Below are positions 1-7,638 of a stretch of 64,000 nt of DNA, piece after piece. The notes beneath the pieces were generated by a model. It was not told the DNA's origin and searched no databases. It was given only the letters and a program-made list of their open reading frames with translations. Numbering within the stretch: position 1 is the stretch's first letter; each line of letters opens with the position of its first letter. The DNA comes from CAXBMB01 sp052078155. Lineage in GTDB: Bacteria; Pseudomonadota; Alphaproteobacteria; Kiloniellales; DSM-21159. A program made the translations under genes and the position numbers. The DNA is taken from assembly GCA_052078155.1 (NCBI GenBank), contig JBQJBP010000005.1:62001-126000 (forward strand), read 5' to 3'.

Positions 1-2
1 TG

Positions 3-731
3 ATGGTGCAGAACTTTGCCGATCAGGCGATGGTCTTTAAGGAAATTCTGGAGGGCGGCGCCATGCCCATGATCATCGGCGGGGAACACGGCACACAGGT
101 GGCCTCGCTCATGGCGCTGGTAGACCATTACGGCCCCAAGAGTTTCACCACGGTTCACTTTGATGCCCACACGGACCTGGCGCCACCGGATGGCTCACTG
201 GGTCTTTTCAACCACGGGGGACGGGCTCTGCGCTTTGCTCACGAGAACGGGTGGACCAACGGCGATCAGATTTTCCATGTCGGACTGCGCGGCGCCTACG
301 AGAGCATCGAACGCATGGACTGGATGTTCAACGCGCAGACCAACTACTATTTCATGCCTCAGTTCGAAGCCAACGGCTTTGATGAAACGGTGGATCAACT
401 GGTGGCCGAGCTGAAAGGCCGCAGACTTTACATCTCTGTCGATATCGATGTGCTGGAACCTGCTGCGGTTCCCGGCACCTCCAATCCCGAAATCGGCGGC
501 ATGACCACCCTGCAGTTCATGAAGATCCTGCGTAAGCTGACCTTGCAGAACGAAATCCTGATGATCGACTGGGTGGAATACTCCCCCCTGCTGGATGACC
601 GTCGCCGCAACACGGCCAATACAGTCAGCCGCCTGATGCGTCATTTCCTGGCGGCATTGGCTGCACGCAAACAGGGCATTACAGATCCCAACTACGTCCA
701 TCCGGCCATGCTGAAAGACAACAGCAAGTAG
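3..731 (+). CDS. Ureohydrolase (agmatinase/arginase family), 5' truncated by window edge
   Basis: Manganese hydrolase of the arginase/agmatinase/formiminoglutamase superfamily, which removes urea or a related group from guanidino compounds in the cytoplasm. The visible 242 residues carry the metal-binding signatures in order: GGEHG at about residues 26-30 (usually GGDHS), FDAHTD at 53-58, and SVDIDVLEP at 145-153 followed by PGT and a GG turn. Family members are usually 300-370 residues, so the first ATG in the window is probably internal and the true start lies upstream. The second Asp of the last signature is kept, but DP is replaced by EP. Substrate (agmatine, arginine, guanidinobutyrate or other) cannot be told from this fragment. 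A good terminator follows at 748-790, so this is the end of its transcription unit. Confidence 0.88.
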   Translation: MVQNFADQAMVFKEILEGGAMPMIIGGEHGTQVASLMALVDHYGPKSFTTVHFDAHTDLAPPDGSLGLFNHGGRALRFAHENGWTNGDQIFHVGLRGAYESIERMDWMFNAQTNYYFMPQFEANGFDETVDQLVAELKGRRLYISVDIDVLEPAAVPGTSNPEIGGMTTLQFMKILRKLTLQNEILMIDWVEYSPLLDDRRRNTANTVSRLMRHFLAALAARKQGITDPNYVHPAMLKDNSK

Positions 732-747
732 GCTCAACACCCCAAAG

Positions 748-790
748 AACGGGCCCCACGGTGAAACACGTCGCCGGGGTCCCGTTTTTC
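748..790 (+). terminator. Rho-independent terminator of the ureohydrolase gene
   Basis: An AACGGG-CCCC arm pairs with GGGG-TCCCGTT (one bulged base) around a loop of about 20 nt and is followed directly by a T run. It lies 17 bp after the stop codon of the upstream gene. Confidence 0.75.
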
Positions 791-830
791 CATGACTTCT
801 CTTTTTACCCGAGGGTACCCTTAGAGTCTT

Positions 831-959
831 ATCGTCTTATCTGGAGCCACGAGGTGATTTCAAATGAGACGTAATTAGGCCTCTTTTCAACCTGTTAGAG
901 GGTGAGTCACGACGTAAGTGGAGCGCAAGGCGCTTCTACTTCTGTCGATCACACTCTAG
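831..959 (-). repeat. Cloverleaf palindromic repeat, subfamily B copy
   Basis: One member of an interspersed repeat family found through the window. Bounds are TTAGAG on the left and CTCTAG on the right. The interior shares with the reverse complement of the copy at 2973-3112 a CCTCTTTTCAA block, a GTTAGAGG block, a GTGAGTCACG block and a GCGCAAGGCGCTTCTA hairpin. It is closest to the copy at 25789-25926, with which it shares CTTATCGTCT near the left end and TTCTGTCGATCACACTCTAG at the right end. It sits between the ureohydrolase terminator and the isomerase gene starting at 998. Confidence 0.85.
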
Positions 960-997
960 GATCTGATTTTGACCCGGCTGTTTGTTGGATTGCCTGA

Positions 998-1885
998 ATG
1001 CCAGATAAACCCCAGTTCGTTGATTTGGAGGGTGACAGGATCCCCTCCCCGCCATCTTCCTTTTTCAACCGGCTGATCAAAGACCCTCTGCTGCACTTCC
1101 TCCTGCTGGCGGGGCTGCTGTTTCTGGCCCAGATTCTCTTTGCAAAAGAAGATCGCGATACAATCGTGGTGGCAGCGAGTACCCAGTCGTTTCTTTTTGA
1201 AAAAGAAGAAGAGCTGCTGTTGCGCCCCCTGACGGATCAGGAACGCAGCGACATCGTGCGCAACTTCATCGAAGAAGAAATCCTGGTGCGCGAGGCCACG
1301 AAACGCGGGTTTTCCGACAGCTCGCGCATTCGCGCGCTCTTGCTGCAGAACATGCGGTTTTTCATTTCCGGGGATTTGCCGGAACCCACCGATGCGGACC
1401 TGAAAGCTTTCTACGAGGAAAATCTGCCGCTGTTCACCAGCCCGCCCAGCTTTGACCTGCAGCACGTGATGTTTCAGGCAGGAACACTCCCGCCAGCGGA
1501 CATGCTGGAGCAACTGAACAACAGCCCTGACCCCACGGCCCTGGGCGATCAGGACACAACCTTCGGCCATACCCTCCGGTTCATGGACCAGCAGCGCCTG
1601 GTCCGCAGTTTTGGCTCCCAGGGGGCCAAAGACGCCCTCCAGGTCCTGGCGGAAGGCGGCACCTGGCAGGGGCCGTTCACCGCCCCCGTCGGCTCCAATC
1701 ACTATCTGCGCGTGATCAAAGAACACCCGCCGCGCCGCCCCTCCCTGGAACAGGCCCGGGACTGGGTCGCGGCCCAGTGGCTGGCGGCGAAATCCCGCCA
1801 GCTGATGGAGGAGGAGATTGACCGGGTCCGGCCCGGCTACCTGATCAACGTGGAACCACTGGAGGGAGCCCGCGACGGTGGCTAG
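998..1885 (+). CDS. Membrane-anchored parvulin-type peptidyl-prolyl isomerase
   Basis: A 295-residue protein with a short cytoplasmic lead, one membrane segment at about residues 33-50 (HFLLLAGLLFLAQILF) and a long periplasmic part. The distal half, from roughly residue 150 (SFDLQHVMFQ) to 245, matches the PpiC/parvulin fold in layout; the segment from 85 to 150 looks like the helical SurA-N-type chaperone region that precedes it. This predicts a periplasmic folding helper. Its stop codon lies inside the first codons of the HupE/UreJ gene (8-bp overlap), so the two are translationally coupled. Pairing of PpiC-like and HupE/UreJ-like genes suggests the isomerase helps fold the periplasmic domain of its partner; that is inference. 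No strong ribosome site precedes the ATG. Confidence 0.78.
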   Translation: MPDKPQFVDLEGDRIPSPPSSFFNRLIKDPLLHFLLLAGLLFLAQILFAKEDRDTIVVAASTQSFLFEKEEELLLRPLTDQERSDIVRNFIEEEILVREATKRGFSDSSRIRALLLQNMRFFISGDLPEPTDADLKAFYEENLPLFTSPPSFDLQHVMFQAGTLPPADMLEQLNNSPDPTALGDQDTTFGHTLRFMDQQRLVRSFGSQGAKDALQVLAEGGTWQGPFTAPVGSNHYLRVIKEHPPRRPSLEQARDWVAAQWLAAKSRQLMEEEIDRVRPGYLINVEPLEGARDGG

Positions 1886-2900
1886 AGCGGCTTTCTCCCT
1901 GCTGACCCTGCTGAGCCTGATCTTTGGGCTCTGGCTCGCCGTTCCCCCGGCCAGTCTGGCCCATACCCTGGGCGTGGACCGGGCCGAACTGCTGGAAACA
2001 ACGCCGGGCAGCTATCGCCTGACCTCCAAGGTTCCCCGAAAGTTGGCCGCTGCTATTCTGCCGCCTCTGCTGCCCGATCACTGCGACTTCAGCGGCGACC
2101 CCAATGGCACCCGCGGCGCCTATGCCGTGGTTTTCACCTTTACCTGCAGTCCGGCCCTGCTGGCAGGCGACAAGCTGCTGCTGCCCTGGAAGCGCGAAGG
2201 CGCGCTGCTGACTGTAACCTGGGACGGTCAGGCCCCGGTCACCGGGCTGGTCAAACGCGAAGGGCTGGTGCTGGAAGTGGCGCTGGAGAACTGGCAGGCC
2301 GGGTCCGGTTCCTTCTGGCAGGCGGCCAAACGCTATAGCCTGCTGGGGGTCGAACATATTCTGATCGGCATCGACCACCTGCTCTTTGTCCTGGCCTTGC
2401 TTTTTGTGGTCAGTGGGTTCTGGAAACTGGCCAAGACCATCACGGCCTTCACCCTGGCCCACTCCATCACGCTGGGACTGGCCACCCTGGGCTATGTCAG
2501 CCTGCCTTCTGCTCCGGTGGAAGCCGCCATTGCCCTCTCCATTGTCTTTCTGGCCTCCGAAATCATCTGGCGGGCACGCGGGCGTCAATCCCTGACCTAT
2601 CAGGCCCCCTGGCTGGTGGCTTTTGCCTTTGGCCTCCTGCACGGGCTTGGCTTTGCCGGGGCCCTGGCTGACATCGGCCTGCCCGCACCGGAAATTCCTG
2701 TGGCCCTGCTGTTCTTCAACATCGGCGTGGAACTGGGGCAGCTGCTCTTTGTCGCCGCAGCCCTCTTGCTCGGCTGGCTGATTGCCCGTCTTCCCCTGCC
2801 GGCCCGAGGCCTCAGCAACGCCCGTCTGACCCTGGTCTACGGCATTGGCACTCTGGCCAGTTACTGGGTGATCGAACGGGCCCTGCAGATTTTCGTTTGA
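1878..2900 (+). CDS. HupE/UreJ family membrane protein with periplasmic N-terminal domain
   Basis: A 340-residue protein that starts with GTG and overlaps the isomerase gene by 8 bp. Residues 1-29 look like a signal peptide ending near ASLAHT. Residues 30-150 form a soluble beta-rich domain with two cysteines. From about residue 155 there are six to seven membrane segments carrying family signatures: GVEHILIGIDHLLF, FTLAHSITL, FGLLHGLGFAG and FNIGVELGQL. The histidines and acids in these helices are typical of HupE/UreJ nickel or cobalt permease-like proteins. No urease, hydrogenase or cobalamin genes are nearby, so the transported metal is unknown. The gene ends 72 bp before a repeat element and faces the Rieske gene. 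Confidence 0.85.
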   Translation: MARAAFSLLTLLSLIFGLWLAVPPASLAHTLGVDRAELLETTPGSYRLTSKVPRKLAAAILPPLLPDHCDFSGDPNGTRGAYAVVFTFTCSPALLAGDKLLLPWKREGALLTVTWDGQAPVTGLVKREGLVLEVALENWQAGSGSFWQAAKRYSLLGVEHILIGIDHLLFVLALLFVVSGFWKLAKTITAFTLAHSITLGLATLGYVSLPSAPVEAAIALSIVFLASEIIWRARGRQSLTYQAPWLVAFAFGLLHGLGFAGALADIGLPAPEIPVALLFFNIGVELGQLLFVAAALLLGWLIARLPLPARGLSNARLTLVYGIGTLASYWVIERALQIFV

Positions 2901-2972
2901 TTGCACGTTCGGCTGACCAATCGCCGGAAAGGCGCTGCCCCCTTTGGGCCTCGGCGACCTGAGTGGACACGC

Positions 2973-3112
2973 CTAGAGTATGATCGGTTTAGTTAGAAGC
3001 GCTTTGCGCTTGTACCTAAACCGTGAATCATCCTCTAAACCATTGAAAAGAGGCAAATTCACGCTCTAAGCGTTATCACGTAGTGATTCCACTTAAACCG
3101 ATTTGACTCTAG
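2973..3112 (+). repeat. Cloverleaf palindromic repeat, subfamily A reference copy
   Basis: A 140-bp element bounded by CTAGAG and CTCTAG. The outer arms form an imperfect inverted repeat: ATGATCGGTTTAG on the left against AAATCGGTTTAAG on the right when reversed. The interior holds short hairpins in order: AAGCGC/GCGCTT, GTGAAT...ATTCAC enclosing CCTCT/AGAGG, ACGCT/AGCGT, and ATCAC/GTGAT. It lies between convergent genes (HupE/UreJ and the Rieske oxygenase). I use it as the orientation reference for the other copies. Confidence 0.9.
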
Positions 3113-3209
3113 AGAAAGCACCCAAGCCAATCCCGCTCTCTGACACCATGAAGCGGGTTTCACCCTTCAGGTGGCGTCATGACGTGAACCCAGGTAAAGC
3201 GGCTTGACG

Positions 3210-4349
3210 CTAGCCTGCCTGGGCCAAGGCTTGATGAAACCAGCGCAGGGGGTCTTCTGCGCCAGTGCCCTGTGCCAGCGGTCCCGGGCGATAGGCGGGG
3301 GACTGCAGGCCCCGCTGAACCTTCTCACAGATCCAGACATCTTCCGTTTGGAAATCTCCGCTTTCCAGGGGGTGTATGGTCCAGTTGTCAGAGGTGATCA
3401 GGTCCGTCTCTGGATCGTATCCCGGGATCTGCGCGCGCTCATCCTTTTCCTGCCAGGGCCCGACCCACTGGCGCACGGACATCAGGCAACGCCCCGGCCC
3501 GCTGGGTTCCAGCCGCGAGACGGAAAAGCCAAAGGGATGGGGCACGATCAGGGTGCTGGGAAAGAGATAGTAGACCCCGCCATATCCCGGTTCCGCAGCG
3601 CTTTGGACCATGCCATCGTTCCCGGCGGCCTCGCGCACGGCCTGGGGCAGGCGATGGCGCACCCCTTCCTCCGTCGCGTACCAGACCATGTGGCTGCCCA
3701 GACGCTCCCATTCATTCAGGGAGGGACGCGGTCCGCCCAGGGTTTCTTTGTGAAGATAGGCCAGGTGGTATCCGTCCAGTGCGTTTTCGACAAAAACCTT
3801 CCAGTCGCACTTCATGTCATAGAGCAGAGGCACGGCTTCGCTCAGATCCGAGGCAGGCAGATCATGAGGCCAGTCGCGCCCGGCCAGAGGGGCGATCCAG
3901 CTGTCAAAGTCAGCGTCCGGGTCGGGGTTCACAAAAACCAGGCCTTTGAAGGTCCCCAGCGCAGCGGGCAGAAGTGCCCAATCGGCCAGCTCCAGATCCG
4001 GGAAACAGGCCGACTTGTCGGGCAGGCCCCTCAACAGGCCGTCATCGCCATAGGTCCAGCGGTGATAGGGGCAAACCAACGCCCCCTTGCAGGTACCTTG
4101 CGGACCTTCCACCAGCTCCGCCCCTCGATGACGACAGAGGTTATGAAAGGCCCTCAGTTCGCCATCCTGCCCCCTGATCACCAGCAAGGGGGCCTGGCCA
4201 GAGGTCAACGTCCGATAGTCGCCCGGCCCGGCAAAATCCGACTGGGCCCCTACAAAGACCCAGGCATTGGCAAACAGGGTCTTCTGTTCCCGGTCATACC
4301 AGTCCTGCTGCCAGTAGGCTTCAGCAGGCAGACGGTTCTGATGGCTCAT
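3210..4349 (-). CDS. Rieske non-haem iron ring-hydroxylating oxygenase, alpha subunit type
   Basis: A 379-residue oxygenase. The Rieske 2Fe-2S site is complete: C72-x-H74 (CRHRG) and C93-x2-H96 (CPYHRWTY). The mononuclear iron site follows as N189, D192-x2-H195-x4-H200 (DGYHLAYLH). Family members insert oxygen into aromatic substrates or oxidatively demethylate quaternary amines such as carnitine, choline or stachydrine; the single-subunit size fits the second group at least as well as the first. A reductase partner is not in the window. It is the second gene of an operon with the TetR gene upstream: the TetR stop and this ATG overlap as ATGA. It would therefore follow the regulated promoter in 4953-5017. 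Substrate unknown. Confidence 0.9.
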   Translation of the reverse strand: MSHQNRLPAEAYWQQDWYDREQKTLFANAWVFVGAQSDFAGPGDYRTLTSGQAPLLVIRGQDGELRAFHNLCRHRGAELVEGPQGTCKGALVCPYHRWTYGDDGLLRGLPDKSACFPDLELADWALLPAALGTFKGLVFVNPDPDADFDSWIAPLAGRDWPHDLPASDLSEAVPLLYDMKCDWKVFVENALDGYHLAYLHKETLGGPRPSLNEWERLGSHMVWYATEEGVRHRLPQAVREAAGNDGMVQSAAEPGYGGVYYLFPSTLIVPHPFGFSVSRLEPSGPGRCLMSVRQWVGPWQEKDERAQIPGYDPETDLITSDNWTIHPLESGDFQTEDVWICEKVQRGLQSPAYRPGPLAQGTGAEDPLRWFHQALAQAG

Positions 4350-4951
4350 GTCCGCTCCTCCAGCGTCTGCAGCAGCAAAAGCGCCGCCCTGCGGGAGGCA
4401 TCGATCAAAGGGGCGACCCGCGCCATTCCCAGGGGATAGAGGGCTTCCACGTTGAAATAGATGCCGGTGATTCCAGCGGCCACCGCATCTACTTTCTGCC
4501 GGTCGGCCTCGGGGTAGGAGGCCAGCAGGAGCTCGGTCAGGGGCTCGGTAAAGTCGTTCAGCCAGTCAGCCATCTGTCGGGCCAGCCTTTCATTGTCCTG
4601 CGACGCCGCCAGCAAGGCGCCGGAAACCTGCACCAGCTGGCTGTCGGCATAGGCCGGATCAAAAAGCCAGTTGACAGCCGTTTCCACCCGATTTGTTTGC
4701 GGCAGAGCCTCAATCATCTCCTCCATGGATCTGCGGCTTTGGGTCAGAAAGCGCTGAACCAGGGCCTCCAGCAGATCCTCCCGGTTGCCGATGTTGTGGC
4801 GCACCAGTGGACGGGCCAGGCCTGCGGTTTTGGCGATCTTTTCCAGCGTCGCCCCCTCCAGCCCATAGCGGGCCACGCAGATTTCGTAGGCATCGAGGAT
4901 CTGCTTGCGGCGCTGTTCTTTGATGTCGGGTCGGGCCAAAAGTTCTCTCAC
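4346..4951 (-). CDS. TetR/AcrR family transcriptional regulator
   Basis: A 201-residue regulator. The N-terminal helix-turn-helix spans about residues 12-60 (QILDAYEICVARYG, LEKIAKTAGLARPLVRHNIG), and the rest is the helical ligand-binding and dimerization domain. The C-terminal part, with a SYPEAD segment and a long aliphatic helix, is in the style of BetI-like TetR proteins. The start is GTG at the edge of the palindromic control region, with no Shine-Dalgarno, so the message may be nearly leaderless. It is co-transcribed with the Rieske gene (ATGA overlap) and divergent from the sterol desaturase gene. It most likely represses both directions from 4953-5017 and is released by the substrate or product of the pathway. 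Confidence 0.88.
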   Translation of the reverse strand: MRELLARPDIKEQRRKQILDAYEICVARYGLEGATLEKIAKTAGLARPLVRHNIGNREDLLEALVQRFLTQSRRSMEEMIEALPQTNRVETAVNWLFDPAYADSQLVQVSGALLAASQDNERLARQMADWLNDFTEPLTELLLASYPEADRQKVDAVAAGITGIYFNVEALYPLGMARVAPLIDASRRAALLLLQTLEERT

Positions 4952-4952
4952 A

Positions 4953-5017
4953 ATTGATTATCAAACTTGACAAACAATATAGGCAATCTTATTTGATTGT
5001 CAATCTTGATAATCAAT
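4953..5017. promoter_or_regulatory. Divergent TetR operator and overlapping promoters
   Basis: A long inverted repeat fills the gap between the TetR and sterol desaturase genes. The arms at 4953-4977 and 4993-5017 match at about 22 of 25 positions when one is reversed. Each arm holds its own palindrome, TTGATTATCAA at 4954-4964 and TTGATAATCAA at 5006-5016. A minus-strand promoter is visible: TTGACA (complement of 4998-5003), 16 bp, TATATT (complement of 4976-4981). A plus-strand TTGACA at 4967-4972 faces a weaker -10. Repressor binding here would cover both promoters. The right arm overlaps the first possible ATG of the desaturase at 5016, which argues that the real start is at 5028. Confidence 0.8.
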
Positions 5018-5027
5018 GGAGCCCCCT

Positions 5028-5936
5028 ATGGACGCCCTTCTATCCCCTGTGAGCGCCGGTTACGTCGAATGGCTGGAAGTCTTCATTGATGACTGGTTTT
5101 TCGTCTTTGCCCTGGGCCTGCTGGTCCTGGAATTCATCCGCTACGGCCTGCGCAAGGCGCTGAGCTGGGATCTGCTGGGCGACACAGCCACCAATTTCCT
5201 GACGCTGGTCTTCTTCCTGGGCATCACCTTTTTGCTGTTCGGGGCCTTTTATGTGGGCAGCTTCTACTACGTCTATCAGTTCGCCCTCTTCGACATAGAG
5301 ATCAACTGGGCAACCATCCTGATCTGCCTGGTTCTGGCGGACCTCGTGTACTACTGGGAGCATCGCTTCATGCACCGGGTGAACTTCGCCTGGGCCACCC
5401 ATACGGTTCACCACTCCTCCCCCTACTTCAACATATCGGTTGCCTACCGTTTCGGCCCGCTGGACGGATTTCTGCCGGTTTTCTTTCACCTGCCGCTGGT
5501 CTTGCTGGGGTTCAATCCCATCGTGGTGCTCTTTGCCGAAGTCATGGTGCAGCTCTATCAGACCGCCCTGCACACAGAGGCCGTGGGCAAACTACCGCGC
5601 CCCGTTGAGGCGGTGATGAACACCCCCTCTCATCACCGGGTGCATCATGGCTCCAACCCGCGTTATCTGGACAAGAACTACGCCGGGATCTTCATCATCT
5701 GGGACCGCCTGTTCGGCACCTTTGCTGAAGAAAAGGAAGAGGTGGTCTATGGCCTGGTGGAACCCATCAATTCCATCAATCCCTTTGTTGCCTTCCTGCA
5801 CGGGCTTTACCGTCTGGGCAAAGGCGTCTGGCAGACCCCGGGACTGGTCAACAAGCTGGGCGTCCTGTTCTGCCCACCCGGCTGGAGCCCCAAAAAGACA
5901 GCCACTGCCACCCCCCCTACCCCTGTCGCCAAGTAA
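5028..5936 (+). CDS. Sterol desaturase / fatty acid hydroxylase superfamily protein
   Basis: An integral membrane di-iron oxidase of about 302 residues. The histidine boxes are HRFMH, HTVHH and HHRVHH, in the order and spacing of the sterol desaturase/fatty acid hydroxylase family, with at least four membrane segments around them. The family hydroxylates or desaturates sterols, hopanoids, carotenoids, fatty acids or ether lipids; which one applies here is not visible. I choose the ATG at 5028 because GGAG at 5018-5021 lies at good distance, while the upstream ATG at 5016 is buried in the operator. It is followed after 9 bp by a DUF2141 gene and is divergent from TetR-Rieske, so all four genes probably form one TetR-controlled unit. 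Confidence 0.87.
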   Translation: MDALLSPVSAGYVEWLEVFIDDWFFVFALGLLVLEFIRYGLRKALSWDLLGDTATNFLTLVFFLGITFLLFGAFYVGSFYYVYQFALFDIEINWATILICLVLADLVYYWEHRFMHRVNFAWATHTVHHSSPYFNISVAYRFGPLDGFLPVFFHLPLVLLGFNPIVVLFAEVMVQLYQTALHTEAVGKLPRPVEAVMNTPSHHRVHHGSNPRYLDKNYAGIFIIWDRLFGTFAEEKEEVVYGLVEPINSINPFVAFLHGLYRLGKGVWQTPGLVNKLGVLFCPPGWSPKKTATATPPTPVAK

Positions 5937-5945
5937 GGAAAGCCC

Positions 5946-6428
5946 ATGCCCAGTAACAGCCAACGCCTTTTTGGAGTCCTCGCCTCAGCTGCCCTCATGG
6001 TCGGCGGGGCCTGGCTGGCCAGCAACCTGGCACCCGAAGCCGCCCAGGCCGGACTGGAGGTTCCGCCCGGCACCAGCCTGGAGGTGACCCTGACCGGCGT
6101 GCGCAACGCCACCGGCAATCTGATCGTCCTGGTCTATGATGACCGCAGTGCCTTCAACAGCTATGACCCGGACGGGGCAGTGGGCTATCGCGAAGTGCCC
6201 GCCCGGTTCGGAGACGTGACCATCGCCTTTGCGGAGTTGACCGAAGGCCCCTATGCCATCGCAGCCTTCCATGACGAAGACGGCAACCAGGATCTGACCA
6301 TGGCCGGTGACTGGCCGGTGGAAGGCTATGCCACCAGCGGCGCAAAAGATGAATATGACCTGCCCACCTTTTCCAGCGCCGCCATCGCCCAGGGAAAAAT
6401 CAGCATTCCGCTGTTTTATGTGCAGTAG
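5946..6428 (+). CDS. DUF2141 family secreted protein
   Basis: A 160-residue exported protein. Residues 1-36 form a signal peptide (hydrophobic LASAALMVGGAWLA, cleavage near AQAG). The rest is a small beta-sandwich typical of DUF2141, with LEVTLTGVRNATGNLIVLVYD near the start and a conserved YAIAAFHDEDGNQ segment in the middle. DUF2141 proteins have no settled function. The gene starts 9 bp after the sterol desaturase stop with AGGAAAG as ribosome site, so it belongs to the same operon; a DUF2141 protein beside a lipid- or carotenoid-modifying membrane oxidase suggests an envelope role, which is inference. Confidence 0.82.
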   Translation: MPSNSQRLFGVLASAALMVGGAWLASNLAPEAAQAGLEVPPGTSLEVTLTGVRNATGNLIVLVYDDRSAFNSYDPDGAVGYREVPARFGDVTIAFAELTEGPYAIAAFHDEDGNQDLTMAGDWPVEGYATSGAKDEYDLPTFSSAAIAQGKISIPLFYVQ

Positions 6429-6470
6429 ACGGGACAAGTAAGACGCGACAAGTAAAGCCGGACAGATAAG
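6428..6470. repeat. 14-bp imperfect tandem repeat after the DUF2141 stop
   Basis: Units GACGGGACAAGTAA (6428-6441) and GACGCGACAAGTAA (6442-6455) differ at one base; a weaker third unit (GCCGGACAGATAA) follows. The first unit begins at the last base of the DUF2141 stop codon. Confidence 0.55.
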
Positions 6471-6505
6471 GCTGTGCCGGGCAAAGACAGCTGGCACAGT
6501 CAGAC

Positions 6506-7402
6506 TCACCCCTGTACCGCCATGGCCCGGGCGTCCAGCACCGCTTGCGCCCAATCCTCCGGGCGCTCCTGGGGCAGGTTGTGCCCTGCCCCTGAAAAGA
6601 TCCGGTGTTCATGGGGCCCGGTGAATTTGACCGCATCATCAGCGGTCAGTTCACTAACCCCATCCCGGTCACCGTCGATGGAGATGGTCGGGACCCTGAT
6701 GTCCGGCTGGGCGGCCAGGCGGGCCTCAATGGCCGCATAGGCGGGATCTCCCGGCACCAGACCATAGCGGTGGCGGTAGGAATGGATCACCACGTCAACA
6801 AAGTCCGGATTATCAAAGGCCCGGGCTGAGCGCTCAAAGGTCTCTGCGTCATAATCCCAGGTGGGTGACCAGAGATCCCACAGAAGCTTGGTGATGCCCC
6901 GGCGATCCTGCTGCAGACCATTGCGGCCCCGCTCCAGATGAAAATAGTACTGGTACCAGTAGCTCGCTTCTTCAGTCGGAGAAGCTGGCTCCATTGAGCG
7001 CGCAATGTCCTGAATGTTGTAGGAGGCACCAGAGACCAGGGCCTCGACCCGTTCCGGCCAGAGGGCTGCAACCACGCAGGCTGCTCGTCCCCCCCAGTCA
7101 TATCCGCCCACCACCGCCCGGTCGATTTCCAGCGCATCCATCAGGGCCAGCAGATCCGCCCCCAGGGCCGCCTGCTCGCCTGAGCGCAGCGTGGTTGGCG
7201 AGCCAAAGCGCGTCGGGCCATAGCCGCGCAAGAAGGGCACGATCACCCGCGCACCGGCAGCTGCCAGCAGCGGCATGACCGCTTCATAGGCATGGGCGTC
7301 ATAGGGAAATCCATGACCCAGAATACAGGGCCAGCCCTCTGCAGGACCGGCCTGCCAGTAGGCAATATCCAACACCCCCGCCCGAACGCTTTTGATCTCC
7401 AT
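6506..7402 (-). CDS. Alpha/beta hydrolase, epoxide hydrolase / dehalogenase type
   Basis: A 298-residue alpha/beta hydrolase. The oxyanion-hole motif HGFPYD is at residues 30-35. The nucleophile elbow GGYDWGG has Asp at about residue 102, not Ser, which places it with epoxide hydrolases, haloalkane dehalogenases and fluoroacetate dehalogenases. A second acid lies in IDGDRDG and the catalytic His in GAGHNLPQE near the C-terminus. Substrate unknown. The start ATG is at 7402 with a G-run as ribosome site. Its first nine codons and upstream region lie inside the left copy of a 200-bp direct repeat; a second copy of those codons exists at 9079-9105. It was probably once directly divergent from the amidohydrolase gene now at 9430. 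Confidence 0.85.
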   Translation of the reverse strand: MEIKSVRAGVLDIAYWQAGPAEGWPCILGHGFPYDAHAYEAVMPLLAAAGARVIVPFLRGYGPTRFGSPTTLRSGEQAALGADLLALMDALEIDRAVVGGYDWGGRAACVVAALWPERVEALVSGASYNIQDIARSMEPASPTEEASYWYQYYFHLERGRNGLQQDRRGITKLLWDLWSPTWDYDAETFERSARAFDNPDFVDVVIHSYRHRYGLVPGDPAYAAIEARLAAQPDIRVPTISIDGDRDGVSELTADDAVKFTGPHEHRIFSGAGHNLPQERPEDWAQAVLDARAMAVQG

Positions 7403-7575
7403 GAGCCCCCCCTTGTTTCGGTAACAACACGCCCTTCCACTGTCCGGTTCTGGCGGGGCTGGCGCAAGACATAAGGCCCGTTGCGGACAGTCTCCTGACA
7501 GCTCCGGCTACAATTGCGGCACTGGGGATTTTTCGCTGGCGAAACCAGAAGGAAGGTCCACCGAGATTCCTGTTT
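7376..7575. repeat. 200-bp direct repeat, left copy
   Basis: Nearly identical to 9079-9280, in the same orientation; only a handful of substitutions and a longer C run distinguish them. It spans the first nine codons and promoter region of the hydrolase gene. The two copies bracket an AT-rich segment with one lipoprotein gene. Confidence 0.93.
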
Positions 7576-7638
7576 GCCGCCTCTATTCCATGAAAACCTA
7601 ACAATTCCTGTAAGGAGAAGTACTGACTGAAAACATAG

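Noticed and set aside
3204..4439. 411-codon open frame antisense to the Rieske oxygenase
   Set aside because: Complement of a gene with complete iron-binding motifs.
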